From the NCBI GenBank assembly GCA_964639245.1, contig CAZXCU010000007.1, forward strand, positions 229,497 to 293,496: a stretch of DNA of 64,000 nt. The letters run 5' to 3'. The position numbers and the translations under genes are program-made. The notes under the pieces are model-generated. The model was not told the origin of the DNA and searched no databases. It saw nothing but the letters and a program-made list of their open reading frames with translations. Positions 15,240 to 23,105 of the stretch are shown here, one piece after another. Source of the stretch: SB15 sp964639245 (GTDB lineage: Bacteria; Chloroflexota; Anaerolineae; Aggregatilineales; J027). Each line of letters begins with the position of its first letter. Positions within the stretch are counted from its first letter, which is position 1.

Positions 15240-16739
15240 TTATGAAGAAGCCATCCAAGGACGTGGTTCAACCTCAAGGGTGCAATTTTTCTGGCGCACG
15301 CCACTCCCTGTACCAATGGACTGTCCACGCATCCGATGGCTACCCCCTTCGGCTGTCCATGCGCCATACGTCCAGATGCGAAAAGGCAGCGACCATTCAC
15401 CCCCTGCCTCACCGACATTTTCTTCCACAAGATAAGAAATCCTGTCAGCACCCAGAGGGTTGTTATCTATTGTGATTGACCAGCGTACATTGTCCGCTTC
15501 TTCCCGCGTGAGGGCAAACAACGGAAAGCCAAAATAAACAATATCCCCTTCTCGAATGGTGCTGCCATCCAGCGCAATACAGGGAAATCCCCCGTCCACA
15601 TAGTCATCAGAGACCACCACATAAATTTCCCGTACTGAACTTGCATCCGTGGTTGCCTGAATAATCGGTTCGCGCAGATAAACCGGCACCGCCTGTTCAT
15701 TGTAATCCAATACGGGTAGGAGGGGTGGATTTTGCGGGTCAATGATCGGCAAACTGGCAAGGACATTTTCTTCGATATTCAAGCGGGTGCTACGAATCCA
15801 TCCCCCCCGCAAGCCTTCCACTGTGAAAAAATAAATATACGCCCAACCCAAATCCGTGTTGACCCCTGCAATATAGGGCGAAAAACTATCGGCGGCGGCA
15901 ACTAAGCGTTCAGAAGTTGTCGTTGGTTCGGCGTAAATTTCAAAACTGGCTTTGGTCAAAACCGTCATCAAATTGTTACTGTTGGCAACCTCCGTGACTG
16001 GCAACGGCGTTGGGACAACCGCACCAGAACGGGGTTGCACCACAAAATCACATTCCCACGTATAGGCAAGTTTTGATCCGTCAAACAAGCGGACAATTAG
16101 ATGCTTTTCCCCGCTTGTAGCCGTCCAAAAAAAGGGAAATGTCACCCCGACACCTGAAATTGAAATATTCAAGTCACGCGGGCGATAGGTTACAGGGACA
16201 TGAAAAGAAATCGTATCGCCTTCTTGGAGGGTCTCCGGCGTGCAGGTATCCAGATAAAAAATGACCTCTTCGATAGCCGTTGCGTTAGCAGTTGCTTCTA
16301 AAATAGGTTCCCGCAAACTGACGGGGGCGGCATTTTCATGATAGGCCAGCACGGGCAATGCAGGCGGATTCTGCGGGTCAATGATCGGCAGGCTTGTGAG
16401 GGTGGCTTCATCCAAATTCAAGCGGGTGCTGCGAATCCAGCCTGCTTGCAAGCCCGGTGGGGTGAAAAAATAAAGATACACCCAGCTAAAATCGGCATTG
16501 ACCCCGACGACATAGGGCGAAAAACTGTCCGCCGCCGCAATTAAACGTTCCGAAGCGGTGGTCGGTTGGGCATAAATTTCATAACTGGCTTTGGTCTCAA
16601 CCATGAACAAATCAGGGACGGCAGGGGTCTCGGTGGTATCGGTTGCTGCCACAAATGGGCGGTTGCCAAACAGGACAGAGGGCAACATCAAACTCAATAA
16701 AATCAGCAAAAAAAATACGTAACTTAGCCTGTAATTCAT
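15240..16739 (-). CDS. Secreted protein with two ~220-residue internal repeats
   Basis: 499 residues with an N-terminal signal or anchor (LSYVFFLLILLSLMLPSVLF). Two clear copies of one module follow: TKASYEIYAQPTTASERLIA with WVYLYFFTPPGLQAGWIRST and LPIIDPQNPPALPVL, and later TKASFEIYAEPTTTSERLVA with WAYIYFFTVEGLRGGWIRST and LPIIDPQNPPLLPVL. The first half of each module resembles an SH3-like extracellular domain (residues for a small beta barrel), the second an immunoglobulin-like domain with a cysteine pair. I do not recognise a named family. An external binding or envelope role is likely. It is upstream of the two dehydrogenases. Confidence 0.85.
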   Translation of the reverse strand: MNYRLSYVFFLLILLSLMLPSVLFGNRPFVAATDTTETPAVPDLFMVETKASYEIYAQPTTASERLIAAADSFSPYVVGVNADFSWVYLYFFTPPGLQAGWIRSTRLNLDEATLTSLPIIDPQNPPALPVLAYHENAAPVSLREPILEATANATAIEEVIFYLDTCTPETLQEGDTISFHVPVTYRPRDLNISISGVGVTFPFFWTATSGEKHLIVRLFDGSKLAYTWECDFVVQPRSGAVVPTPLPVTEVANSNNLMTVLTKASFEIYAEPTTTSERLVAAADSFSPYIAGVNTDLGWAYIYFFTVEGLRGGWIRSTRLNIEENVLASLPIIDPQNPPLLPVLDYNEQAVPVYLREPIIQATTDASSVREIYVVVSDDYVDGGFPCIALDGSTIREGDIVYFGFPLFALTREEADNVRWSITIDNNPLGADRISYLVEENVGEAGGEWSLPFRIWTYGAWTAEGGSHRMRGQSIGTGSGVRQKNCTLEVEPRPWMASS

Positions 16740-17201
16740 GGATATGCCCCTTAAAACTAAGTTCCATGAATAGTAACGCGCTTTTTTCTGCTCGACAAAG
16801 TTTTCTGCTCAGCTTTAAACAGGGGGATGCGCGTGCTTCCAACCATTAGTCCACCCACAGAGGTGAGCAAAAGAGCCATCGTGCTTGGCACAAAACCCGC
16901 CGCCCTGAGACTGCCCCTTGTCCCCGTCAAAAATTCTGACTTTTGAGGCGGTCTCTAAATGCTGGATCCGGTAAATTAGTACGGACAAAATTTTCTGTAA
17001 GGGCAGGTTACGGAGATTTCGTAGGGGTAGGTGCTAAGGATGGTGTGCCGTCCGTCACTTACCCTCTGAAATTACTTATTGGAGGAAGCACTCAAGACCC
17101 TATCCGCCCTATTTTAATTCCAAGAATCTCATCGAGAAGCAAATCAGTTCGTGCTATAGTAAAGCCAGTAGGATAAGTGAAGTGATTTGAGGGTTGAAAC
17201 C
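16740..17201. other. Gene-free stretch (462 nt) with a degenerate repeat
   Basis: No convincing gene on either strand. It separates the minus-strand secreted-protein gene from the small plus-strand gene and so should hold promoters in both directions. Around 17019-17056 it carries GTAGGGGTAGGTGCTAAGGA and then GTGCCGTCCG, which look like a decayed copy of the GTAGGGACG repeat. I see no terminator or RNA gene. Confidence 0.5.
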
Positions 17202-17408
17202 ATGAGTGACCACCCCACAGCCCATTTTTTACCTGATGACCCCTTGAACCAGCTCGACGATGTTTTCCGCCCTATCCGCGAAGAAATTTTGCAACAGGCC
17301 ATCACCGAACAGGAACTTGAGCCGATTATTGCCCAAGCGTTAGCCCAACTCCACGATTCGACACGCGGGCAGCGCACCACCCCACCCCTGCCCAAATTAG
17401 ACCAGTGA
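17202..17408 (+). CDS. Small conserved-looking hypothetical protein
   Basis: 68 residues from ATG 17202 (MSDHPTAHFLPDDPLNQLDD), with a GAGGGTTGAAACC leader that can serve as ribosome binding site. The sequence is rich in acidic and Gln residues with two amphipathic helices (FRPIREEILQQAITEQELEP, IIAQALAQLHDSTRG). The composition is that of a real soluble protein. Function unknown. Its 3' end overlaps the convergent pgl gene by 12 nt. The opposite-strand frame in the same place is a weaker candidate because it lacks a good start. Confidence 0.6.
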   Translation: MSDHPTAHFLPDDPLNQLDDVFRPIREEILQQAITEQELEPIIAQALAQLHDSTRGQRTTPPLPKLDQ

Positions 17409-18131
17409 GCCAGCTTCTTCATCCAGCAGCCAGACCAGCGTACCTTCCGTCGGATGAATCATCTGGGCGGGTAAATGGTTGGGCTGCGAGTCGCCCTGCA
17501 AAATTTCATACACCCGCAGGGCTTTTTTCTGTCCGATAACCATAAAAAGAATGTTAGCGGCGGCGTTGATGGCGGGGGCGGTCAGGGTGACACGCCAGCT
17601 ATTTAAATACTCGACATGATTTTCAATCACCCAACGATCATCCACTTCTAGCGCGTAGGTGTGCGGGAACAGCGAAGCGGTATGCCCATCATCGCCCAAC
17701 CCTAACAAAATCAAATCGAAGCGAGGCCAACCAACCTCTGTTTCAAAAAATTCATTCAAATCGCGTTCATACAGCAGCGCGGCTTCATGCGGGTTGCGTT
17801 CGCCCAACACCCGATGAATATTTTTTTCGGGGAGGGGGACTTCATCTAACAGGGCATGTTTCGCCATGCGATAATTGCTGTCTCTGTGGTCAGGCGGAAC
17901 ACAACGCTCATCCCCCCAGAACACATGCACTTTTGACCAGTCTATGCGGGCGGCAAAGGCTTCGGTTGCCAGCAGCGCGTAGAGGGTTTCGGGAGTGCTG
18001 CCGCCGGAGAGAGCGATGGTAAACCGTCCGTGTTCACGGATAGCGGTTTTAGACAGCGTGACGACATATTCCGCCGCCGCCCGCGATAATTTGTGCAAAT
18101 CGGGAAACTTCTTGATTTTGTCCATTGCCAT
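17397..18131 (-). CDS. pgl: 6-phosphogluconolactonase
   Basis: 244 residues, matching the DevB/SOL type. Signatures are IALSGGSTPETLYALLATEA, the active region VHVFWGDERCVPPDHRDSNY and LILLGLGDDGHTASLFPHT. It hydrolyses 6-phosphoglucono-delta-lactone to 6-phosphogluconate, the step between Zwf and Gnd. It is the last gene of the minus-strand run rpiA-gnd-zwf-pgl, 17 nt after zwf, consistent with one transcript. The start ATG at 18131 is a normal choice, though a second Met lies two codons later. Confidence 0.95.
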   Translation of the reverse strand: MAMDKIKKFPDLHKLSRAAAEYVVTLSKTAIREHGRFTIALSGGSTPETLYALLATEAFAARIDWSKVHVFWGDERCVPPDHRDSNYRMAKHALLDEVPLPEKNIHRVLGERNPHEAALLYERDLNEFFETEVGWPRFDLILLGLGDDGHTASLFPHTYALEVDDRWVIENHVEYLNSWRVTLTAPAINAAANILFMVIGQKKALRVYEILQGDSQPNHLPAQMIHPTEGTLVWLLDEEAGSLV

Positions 18132-18148
18132 GAGTCTCTATAGATAAT

Positions 18149-19591
18149 TTACTTTTTGCCACATTCCAAACGCCAGCGCCGACCATCCTTGCCAAGCATG
18201 ATGTCTGCATCCAAGGGACCCCAACTGCCTTTGGGATAGTTGGCGAGAGGCGGGGCATCCGCCGATTCCCATCCCGCGAGAATGTGGTCAATGATTTTCC
18301 ATGACGATTCAATCGTGTCGCTGCGGGTGAACAGGGTGGCATCGCCTTTGATGGCATCCAAGAGCAGGCGTTCATACGCTTCGGGCAAATCGTCCCCGAA
18401 ATAGGTTTTGTATTTAAAATCCATTTCTACCGAACGCGAATTATTGATGGTATCCGGCACTTTGGTTTCAAAACGCAGGTGAATCCCTTCGTTCGGCTGG
18501 ATGCACATGGACAAAATATTCGGGCGGATTTCCTGATCTTCGTCGGACATGCCGAATAAATGGGCAGGGGGACGCTGGAATTGGATGATAATTTCGCTGG
18601 TTTTGGCAGTCAGTCCTTTGCCCGAACGCATATAAAACGGAACACCGTGCCAGCGCCAGTTATCAATATACAATTTGAGCGCGGCATAGGTAGGTGTGGT
18701 TGAATGCGGGTCTACACCTTCGGTTTCGATATAGCCTTCATATTGGGCGCGAATCGTGTCCTGTGGATGTGGCAGACGCAGCGAATGAAGCAGTTTTTCT
18801 TTTTCATCACGGACATCATTGGCGCTCATCGAGACGGGCGGTTCCATCGCTACCAGCGCCAGCAGTTGCAACAGGTGATTCTGGAACATATCCCGCAGCA
18901 CGCCGGATTTATCGTAATAATCGCCCCGATGTCCCACATCCACCGCTTCCGCGACGGTGATTTGCACGTTATCCACATAATTTCGATTCCACAACGGCTC
19001 GAAAATCGTGTTGGCAAAACGGAAAAACAGGATATTCTGGGCGGTTTCTTTGCCGAGATAGTGGTCAATCCGATAAATTTGCTGTTCTTCAAAGACGGTA
19101 TGAATCGTGTCGTTGAGCGCATGGGCGGATTTTAAATCGTAGCCAAAGGGTTTTTCGACAATAATTCTGCGCCAGCCAGCATCCTCTTTGACCATCTGGT
19201 TCGCCCCCAGATTCAGCACAATCGGTTCATACAGCGAAGGCGCAGTCGAAAGATAATACAAACGGTTGGCAGACCCGTTTTCTTTTTCCTTTAAAAAGGC
19301 ATCCAACGCGGCAACCGACTCGGATTCCTTCGCGTTTCCGGCGTGATACCAGAGATGCGCGGAAAATTTTTCCCATTCCTCCACGTCACAAATGGTGCTG
19401 GCGTGTTCCTGCACCCCTTCCCAGAGATGGGCGCGAAACTTCTCATGCGAAAATGGCGAACGGGACACCCCCACAATATTAAATTCTTTGGAGAGGCGAT
19501 TTTTGCAGTAGGCGTTGTACAGGGCAGGAATCAATTTGCGTTCGGTCAGGTCGCCGGACGCGCCAAAAATCACGATGGTGGTGCTGGTCAT
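18149..19591 (-). CDS. zwf: Glucose-6-phosphate 1-dehydrogenase
   Basis: 480 residues, typical length. NADP-binding GASGDLTERKLIPALYN at the N-terminus, the active-site signature RIDHYLGKE with its Lys, and the substrate-binding EKPFGYDL. It oxidises glucose 6-phosphate to 6-phosphogluconolactone with reduction of NADP, the first step of the oxidative pentose phosphate pathway. It lies between gnd (upstream) and pgl (downstream). The C-terminal part (GDATLFTRSDTIESSWKIID) is normal, so the gene looks intact. Confidence 0.97.
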   Translation of the reverse strand: MTSTTIVIFGASGDLTERKLIPALYNAYCKNRLSKEFNIVGVSRSPFSHEKFRAHLWEGVQEHASTICDVEEWEKFSAHLWYHAGNAKESESVAALDAFLKEKENGSANRLYYLSTAPSLYEPIVLNLGANQMVKEDAGWRRIIVEKPFGYDLKSAHALNDTIHTVFEEQQIYRIDHYLGKETAQNILFFRFANTIFEPLWNRNYVDNVQITVAEAVDVGHRGDYYDKSGVLRDMFQNHLLQLLALVAMEPPVSMSANDVRDEKEKLLHSLRLPHPQDTIRAQYEGYIETEGVDPHSTTPTYAALKLYIDNWRWHGVPFYMRSGKGLTAKTSEIIIQFQRPPAHLFGMSDEDQEIRPNILSMCIQPNEGIHLRFETKVPDTINNSRSVEMDFKYKTYFGDDLPEAYERLLLDAIKGDATLFTRSDTIESSWKIIDHILAGWESADAPPLANYPKGSWGPLDADIMLGKDGRRWRLECGKK

Positions 19592-19616
19592 GGTGTGTTC
19601 TCTCTCCCCTTGTTTA

Positions 19617-19711
19617 GCCCACCCCTCACCCTAAATCCCTCTCCCACACGGGGCGAGGGACTTGCATGACTCCCCTCTCCATTGATGGGAGAGGGGGCGG
19701 GGGTGAGGGTG
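19617..19711. repeat. C/G-rich dispersed hairpin between gnd and zwf
   Basis: Pyrimidine-rich CACCCCTCACCCTAAATCCC at the left is complementary to GGGGGTGAGGGTG at the right; inner parts CCCTCTCC and GGGAGAGGG also pair. Similar stretches occur at 26358-26397, 32568-32609 and 62153-62212. It sits in the 123-nt gnd-zwf spacer of the pentose-phosphate operon. As RNA it could pause transcription or protect the upstream part of the message. Confidence 0.6.
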
Positions 19712-19714
19712 ATT

Positions 19715-20626
19715 CTATTTTGTTTTTACCGCGTGTCCACCAAATTGATTCCGCATGGCAGCGAGTAATTTGGCGGCGTAACTTTCGTCCTGACGGCTGA
19801 CAAAGCGTGCCAGCAGCGACAAGGTAATCACCGGCGCAGGCACATCTTGGTCAATTGCTTCAAAGACCGTCCAGCGCCCTTCGCCTGAATCCGAGACGTA
19901 ACCGCGAATATTGCTGAGTTCTTGGTCATCGGCAAGCGCATTGGCAGTTAAATCCAACAGCCACGAGCGTACCACGCTGCCGTGTCGCCAGATTTCGGCG
20001 ATTTGATGCAGGTCGAGGCCAAATTCCTCTTTGGCCTTCAAAATTTCAAAACCTTCGGCGTAGGCTTGCATCAGGCCATATTCGATCCCGTTGTGAATCA
20101 TTTTGGTGAAATGACCCGACCCGCTTGGCCCCACATGCCCCCACCCTCTGTCCGGGGCAGGCGCAAGCGTTTCAAAAATGGGACGCAAATGCTCAACGGA
20201 TTCTTTCGTTCCGCCGACCATGAGGCTGTATCCTTCGGTCAGTCCCCAGATACCGCCACTTGTCCCCACGTCTACAAAGCGGATGCCTTTGGCCTGTAAC
20301 GTTTCAGCGCGGCGCATGGTGTCTTTATAATTGCTATTCCCACCATCAATGATGATGTCTCCGGTGGACATCACCCCGGCAAGTTCCATAATGGTGCTGT
20401 CCGTGGGCGCACCCGCCGGCACCATCACCCACACGGCACGCGGCGCAGTTAATTTTTGCACCAGTTCACCCAAACTGGCTGCCCCAATTGCACCCTCTAA
20501 TTCAGCCGCCGCCACGGCATCGGGGTTTAAATCCGTCACGAACAAATCGTGTCCATCTTCGATGAGGCGCTTGGTCATGTTCGCGCCCATTTTGCCCAAT
20601 CCAACCATCCCTAACTGCATCGTCAT
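19715..20626 (-). CDS. gnd: 6-phosphogluconate dehydrogenase, decarboxylating (short type)
   Basis: 303 residues, the short (Gram-positive/YqeC-like) form rather than the ~470-residue dimeric form. Rossmann start LGMVGLGKMGANMTKRLIED, the substrate motif VGTSGGIWGLTEGYSLMVGG and the catalytic Lys region GHFTKMIHNGIEYGLMQAY. It oxidises and decarboxylates 6-phosphogluconate to ribulose 5-phosphate. The cofactor (NAD or NADP) cannot be decided from these motifs alone. It is flanked by rpiA upstream (65 nt) and zwf downstream. Confidence 0.95.
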   Translation of the reverse strand: MTMQLGMVGLGKMGANMTKRLIEDGHDLFVTDLNPDAVAAAELEGAIGAASLGELVQKLTAPRAVWVMVPAGAPTDSTIMELAGVMSTGDIIIDGGNSNYKDTMRRAETLQAKGIRFVDVGTSGGIWGLTEGYSLMVGGTKESVEHLRPIFETLAPAPDRGWGHVGPSGSGHFTKMIHNGIEYGLMQAYAEGFEILKAKEEFGLDLHQIAEIWRHGSVVRSWLLDLTANALADDQELSNIRGYVSDSGEGRWTVFEAIDQDVPAPVITLSLLARFVSRQDESYAAKLLAAMRNQFGGHAVKTK

Positions 20627-20691
20627 TTCTCCCTTAAGTATCTATCCACTGACCTAAAGGCCAGCGTTGGTGTTTAACGTCGGCAGATTGG

Positions 20692-21381
20692 CTAGGATTT
20701 TTTCATTTCCCAGACTCCACTGTCCTTGCCAGCCACCACCACCAGCGACACCAAATTGATAAACAAGCCATGCCCAACCACACCGACCCGCATATTTAAG
20801 TCTTTGTCGAGCGTGTAAATATCGGCAATCGGGCCAAAATTACAATCCAGAATGTAATTGCCGTTATTGGTGACAAATGGGTCGCCGTTGGGTAAGGTGC
20901 GGAGTGTCGGTGTTCCCCCAAGAGACTCCACAAAATCCATTTGCGTTACAACCCCGAATGGCACAACTTCCACCGGCACCGCCCAATTTGTGCCTAAGGC
21001 AGGCGAGAGTTTGCCTTCTTCAATCATAATAATTTCACGGGTGCTGACTTGGGCGATGATTTTCTCGCGTAGCAACGCCCCCCCCCCACCCTTGATGAGA
21101 TTCATCTGTGGGTCTACTTCGTCTGCCCCGTCCAGTGTAATGTCAAGGATGGGAAATTCATCCAAAGTGCCTAATGGAATCCCTAATCGTTCGGCCTCCT
21201 GTTCGACCCGCAGCGATGCGGGAATCCCGATAATCTCGCTGAATGTGCCATCGCCAAGGCGTTCGGCAATTCGTTCAAGAGCAAATTGGGCGGTTGTGCC
21301 TTCGCCTAATCCAATGACCATGCCCGATTCAATATATGTATCAACGGCATGAATCGCTGCTTGTTTTTTCAAATCGCTCAT
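20692..21381 (-). CDS. rpiA: Ribose-5-phosphate isomerase A
   Basis: 229 residues. Family motifs: GLGEGTTAQFALERIAERL (normally GTGST), ITLDGADEVD with catalytic Asp, LIKGGGGALLREKI with the catalytic Lys and Glu neighbourhood. It interconverts ribulose 5-phosphate and ribose 5-phosphate. The loop GEGTT differs slightly from the common GTGST but keeps the phosphate-contacting Thr residues. It is the first gene of the oxidative pentose-phosphate cluster, so promoter elements are expected in 21382-21759, the stretch that also contains a miniature inverted-repeat element. Confidence 0.95.
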   Translation of the reverse strand: MSDLKKQAAIHAVDTYIESGMVIGLGEGTTAQFALERIAERLGDGTFSEIIGIPASLRVEQEAERLGIPLGTLDEFPILDITLDGADEVDPQMNLIKGGGGALLREKIIAQVSTREIIMIEEGKLSPALGTNWAVPVEVVPFGVVTQMDFVESLGGTPTLRTLPNGDPFVTNNGNYILDCNFGPIADIYTLDKDLNMRVGVVGHGLFINLVSLVVVAGKDSGVWEMKKS

Positions 21382-21623
21382 ATCCGCGTCCTATGAAAAT
21401 TCATGTTTCAAAGTTACCATACTTTGGCAATTAGCGGTTAGCGATTAAAAGTCAAATGCCATCATCCGGGTGAATCAGCCTAAAAGTGAGGGGCTATTTT
21501 TCTCATGTAACGCCAGCCAAGCACAGGGAATCGCTGCCGGGCGGAAACTTTTCCCCTCATCTTTGGTCGCTGGAAGTCCGGGCAGTCTTGCATTATTTGT
21601 CGGATGGAGCGTGGAATTTTAGG
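21382..21623. other. Gene-free stretch upstream of rpiA
   Basis: Together with the adjoining mobile element this forms a 378-nt gap between rpiA and the monooxygenase, both on the minus strand. It should carry the rpiA promoter. No convincing gene, RNA gene or operator was recognised. Confidence 0.4.
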
Positions 21624-21751
21624 TAACTCACCTTACGCAAGGCGAGAAAATCCCCACCCTCAATCCCTGCCCAAAGCATTGGGGAGGGAAGCCGAAGACA
21701 GGGTGGGGTCAAAAAATATCCCCAAAACTCTGCTCTGCGTCAGGTGAGTTA
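21624..21751. mobile_element. Miniature inverted-repeat element (MITE), copy 1
   Basis: 128 bp bounded by TAACTCACCTTACGCA (21624-21639) and TGCGTCAGGTGAGTTA (21736-21751), inverted with one mismatch. The interior is almost self-complementary (CCCCACCCTC ... GGGTGGGG, with a central TGCCCAAAGCATTGGGGAGG hairpin). No coding capacity. A second copy lies at 55274-55400 with about 90 % identity by eye. Its right end is 8 nt beyond the monooxygenase stop, so it may also act as a transcription terminator for that gene. Confidence 0.85.
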
Positions 21752-21759
21752 TTAAAACG

Positions 21760-23064
21760 TCATGCTAACTGCTTCATCAGCGTTTTGAGATGACGCTCAT
21801 ACACAGCATGGTCTATTTCCAGAAAATGCCGTTGGGTGTTGACGTGTTTGACTCCGCCGCGAATATCGGGCGATGCACCCGCCTTCATCGCGTGGAAGGC
21901 CGCTGCCTGTGCGGGGTTTTTATCCTGTGCGAGAATAAAATTGGCAATCAATTCGGCCTGCCTGTCCATCAGATGGAAAATGCCGCTGTCTGGCTGCAAC
22001 AACCCCACCACAAACAAATTATCGTAGGTAGGGTGAAAGGCGTGTAAATACAACTTGGGGCCAGCCCCCGCCCAGTTCAAATGCTTTTCATCAATAAATG
22101 GAAAACGAATATTAAAGCCCGTTGCATACACAATCAAATCAATTTTTTCGGTGCTGCCGTCCGCAAACTGCACACTGTCCCCACACAATTCCTGCACATT
22201 CGGCTTGGGAACAATATCGCCGTGACGGATGAAGTACAAAAGCTGCGAATTGACCACCGGATGCGCTTCCAGAATTTTGTGGTCAGGTTTGGGTAGGCCA
22301 TAACTGGACGGGTTGCCCCAATAAAACCGCAGAATCAAGACATTAAACATCCGCCGGATCGGAAGCGGAATCCGCAGTTGGTAGGCAGGTTCAGCAAATT
22401 TATCAATGGGCATCCCAAACGCGAATTTGGGAATGTAATAATAGCCACGGCGGGTACTCTGGAAGGTGGCGGCGGCATGTTGGGCAGCTTCGACGGCAAT
22501 ATCACAACCGGAATTGCCCGCCCCCACCACCAAAACCCGCTTGCCCTTCAAAATCTCCGGCGTTTTATATTGCTTGGAGTGCAAAATTTCACCGTCAAAT
22601 GTACCGGGAAAATCGGGGAAATTCATATCCCACAAATGCCCGTTCGCCAGAATCACCCCCCGATAACGGCGGGTTTGTCCGGTACTCAGCGTCACCTCCC
22701 ACAACCCATCGTCGGTGCGTTCCATCCAATCCACCGCTGTATTAAATTGAATGTGTTCCTCAATCCCGAAATACCCCGCGTAATTCCGAATGTACTCACA
22801 CATCTGGTGATGACGTAGAAAATCGGGATAGTGGGCGGGCATGGGAAAATCTTTAAAATGGCTCATGGTTTTGGAAGAAATCAGCCGTGTGGAATGGCAA
22901 ATCGCGCTGTGAGGATGTTCAATCCACCAGTTCCCGCCGATGTCACCCTCGCGTTCAATCACATCAAACGGGATGCCTTTGTCCTTAAGATTTTTGGCGC
23001 TGGTGATGCCGGCTGGCCCCGCCCCAACAATGCAATATCTGGTTGAATAATCCATGTCCCACAC
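21760..23064 (-). CDS. Flavin-containing monooxygenase (FMO) family protein
   Basis: 434 residues. FAD site YCIVGAGPAGITSAKNL, NADPH site RVLVVGAGNSGCDIAVEA and the FMO fingerprint FPGTFDGEILHSKQY (FxGxxxHxxxY). These enzymes use NADPH and oxygen to hydroxylate nucleophilic N or S atoms or perform Baeyer-Villiger oxidation; the substrate is not evident. A start at the second Met (23055) would remove WD-rich leader residues and fits the FAD motif spacing just as well. It lies alone on the minus strand, upstream of a MITE. Confidence 0.92.
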   Translation of the reverse strand: MWDMDYSTRYCIVGAGPAGITSAKNLKDKGIPFDVIEREGDIGGNWWIEHPHSAICHSTRLISSKTMSHFKDFPMPAHYPDFLRHHQMCEYIRNYAGYFGIEEHIQFNTAVDWMERTDDGLWEVTLSTGQTRRYRGVILANGHLWDMNFPDFPGTFDGEILHSKQYKTPEILKGKRVLVVGAGNSGCDIAVEAAQHAAATFQSTRRGYYYIPKFAFGMPIDKFAEPAYQLRIPLPIRRMFNVLILRFYWGNPSSYGLPKPDHKILEAHPVVNSQLLYFIRHGDIVPKPNVQELCGDSVQFADGSTEKIDLIVYATGFNIRFPFIDEKHLNWAGAGPKLYLHAFHPTYDNLFVVGLLQPDSGIFHLMDRQAELIANFILAQDKNPAQAAAFHAMKAGASPDIRGGVKHVNTQRHFLEIDHAVYERHLKTLMKQLA

Positions 23065-23105
23065 TCAAACCAATGGTTGATTAATTTTGATGAAATTGTA
23101 TCATT

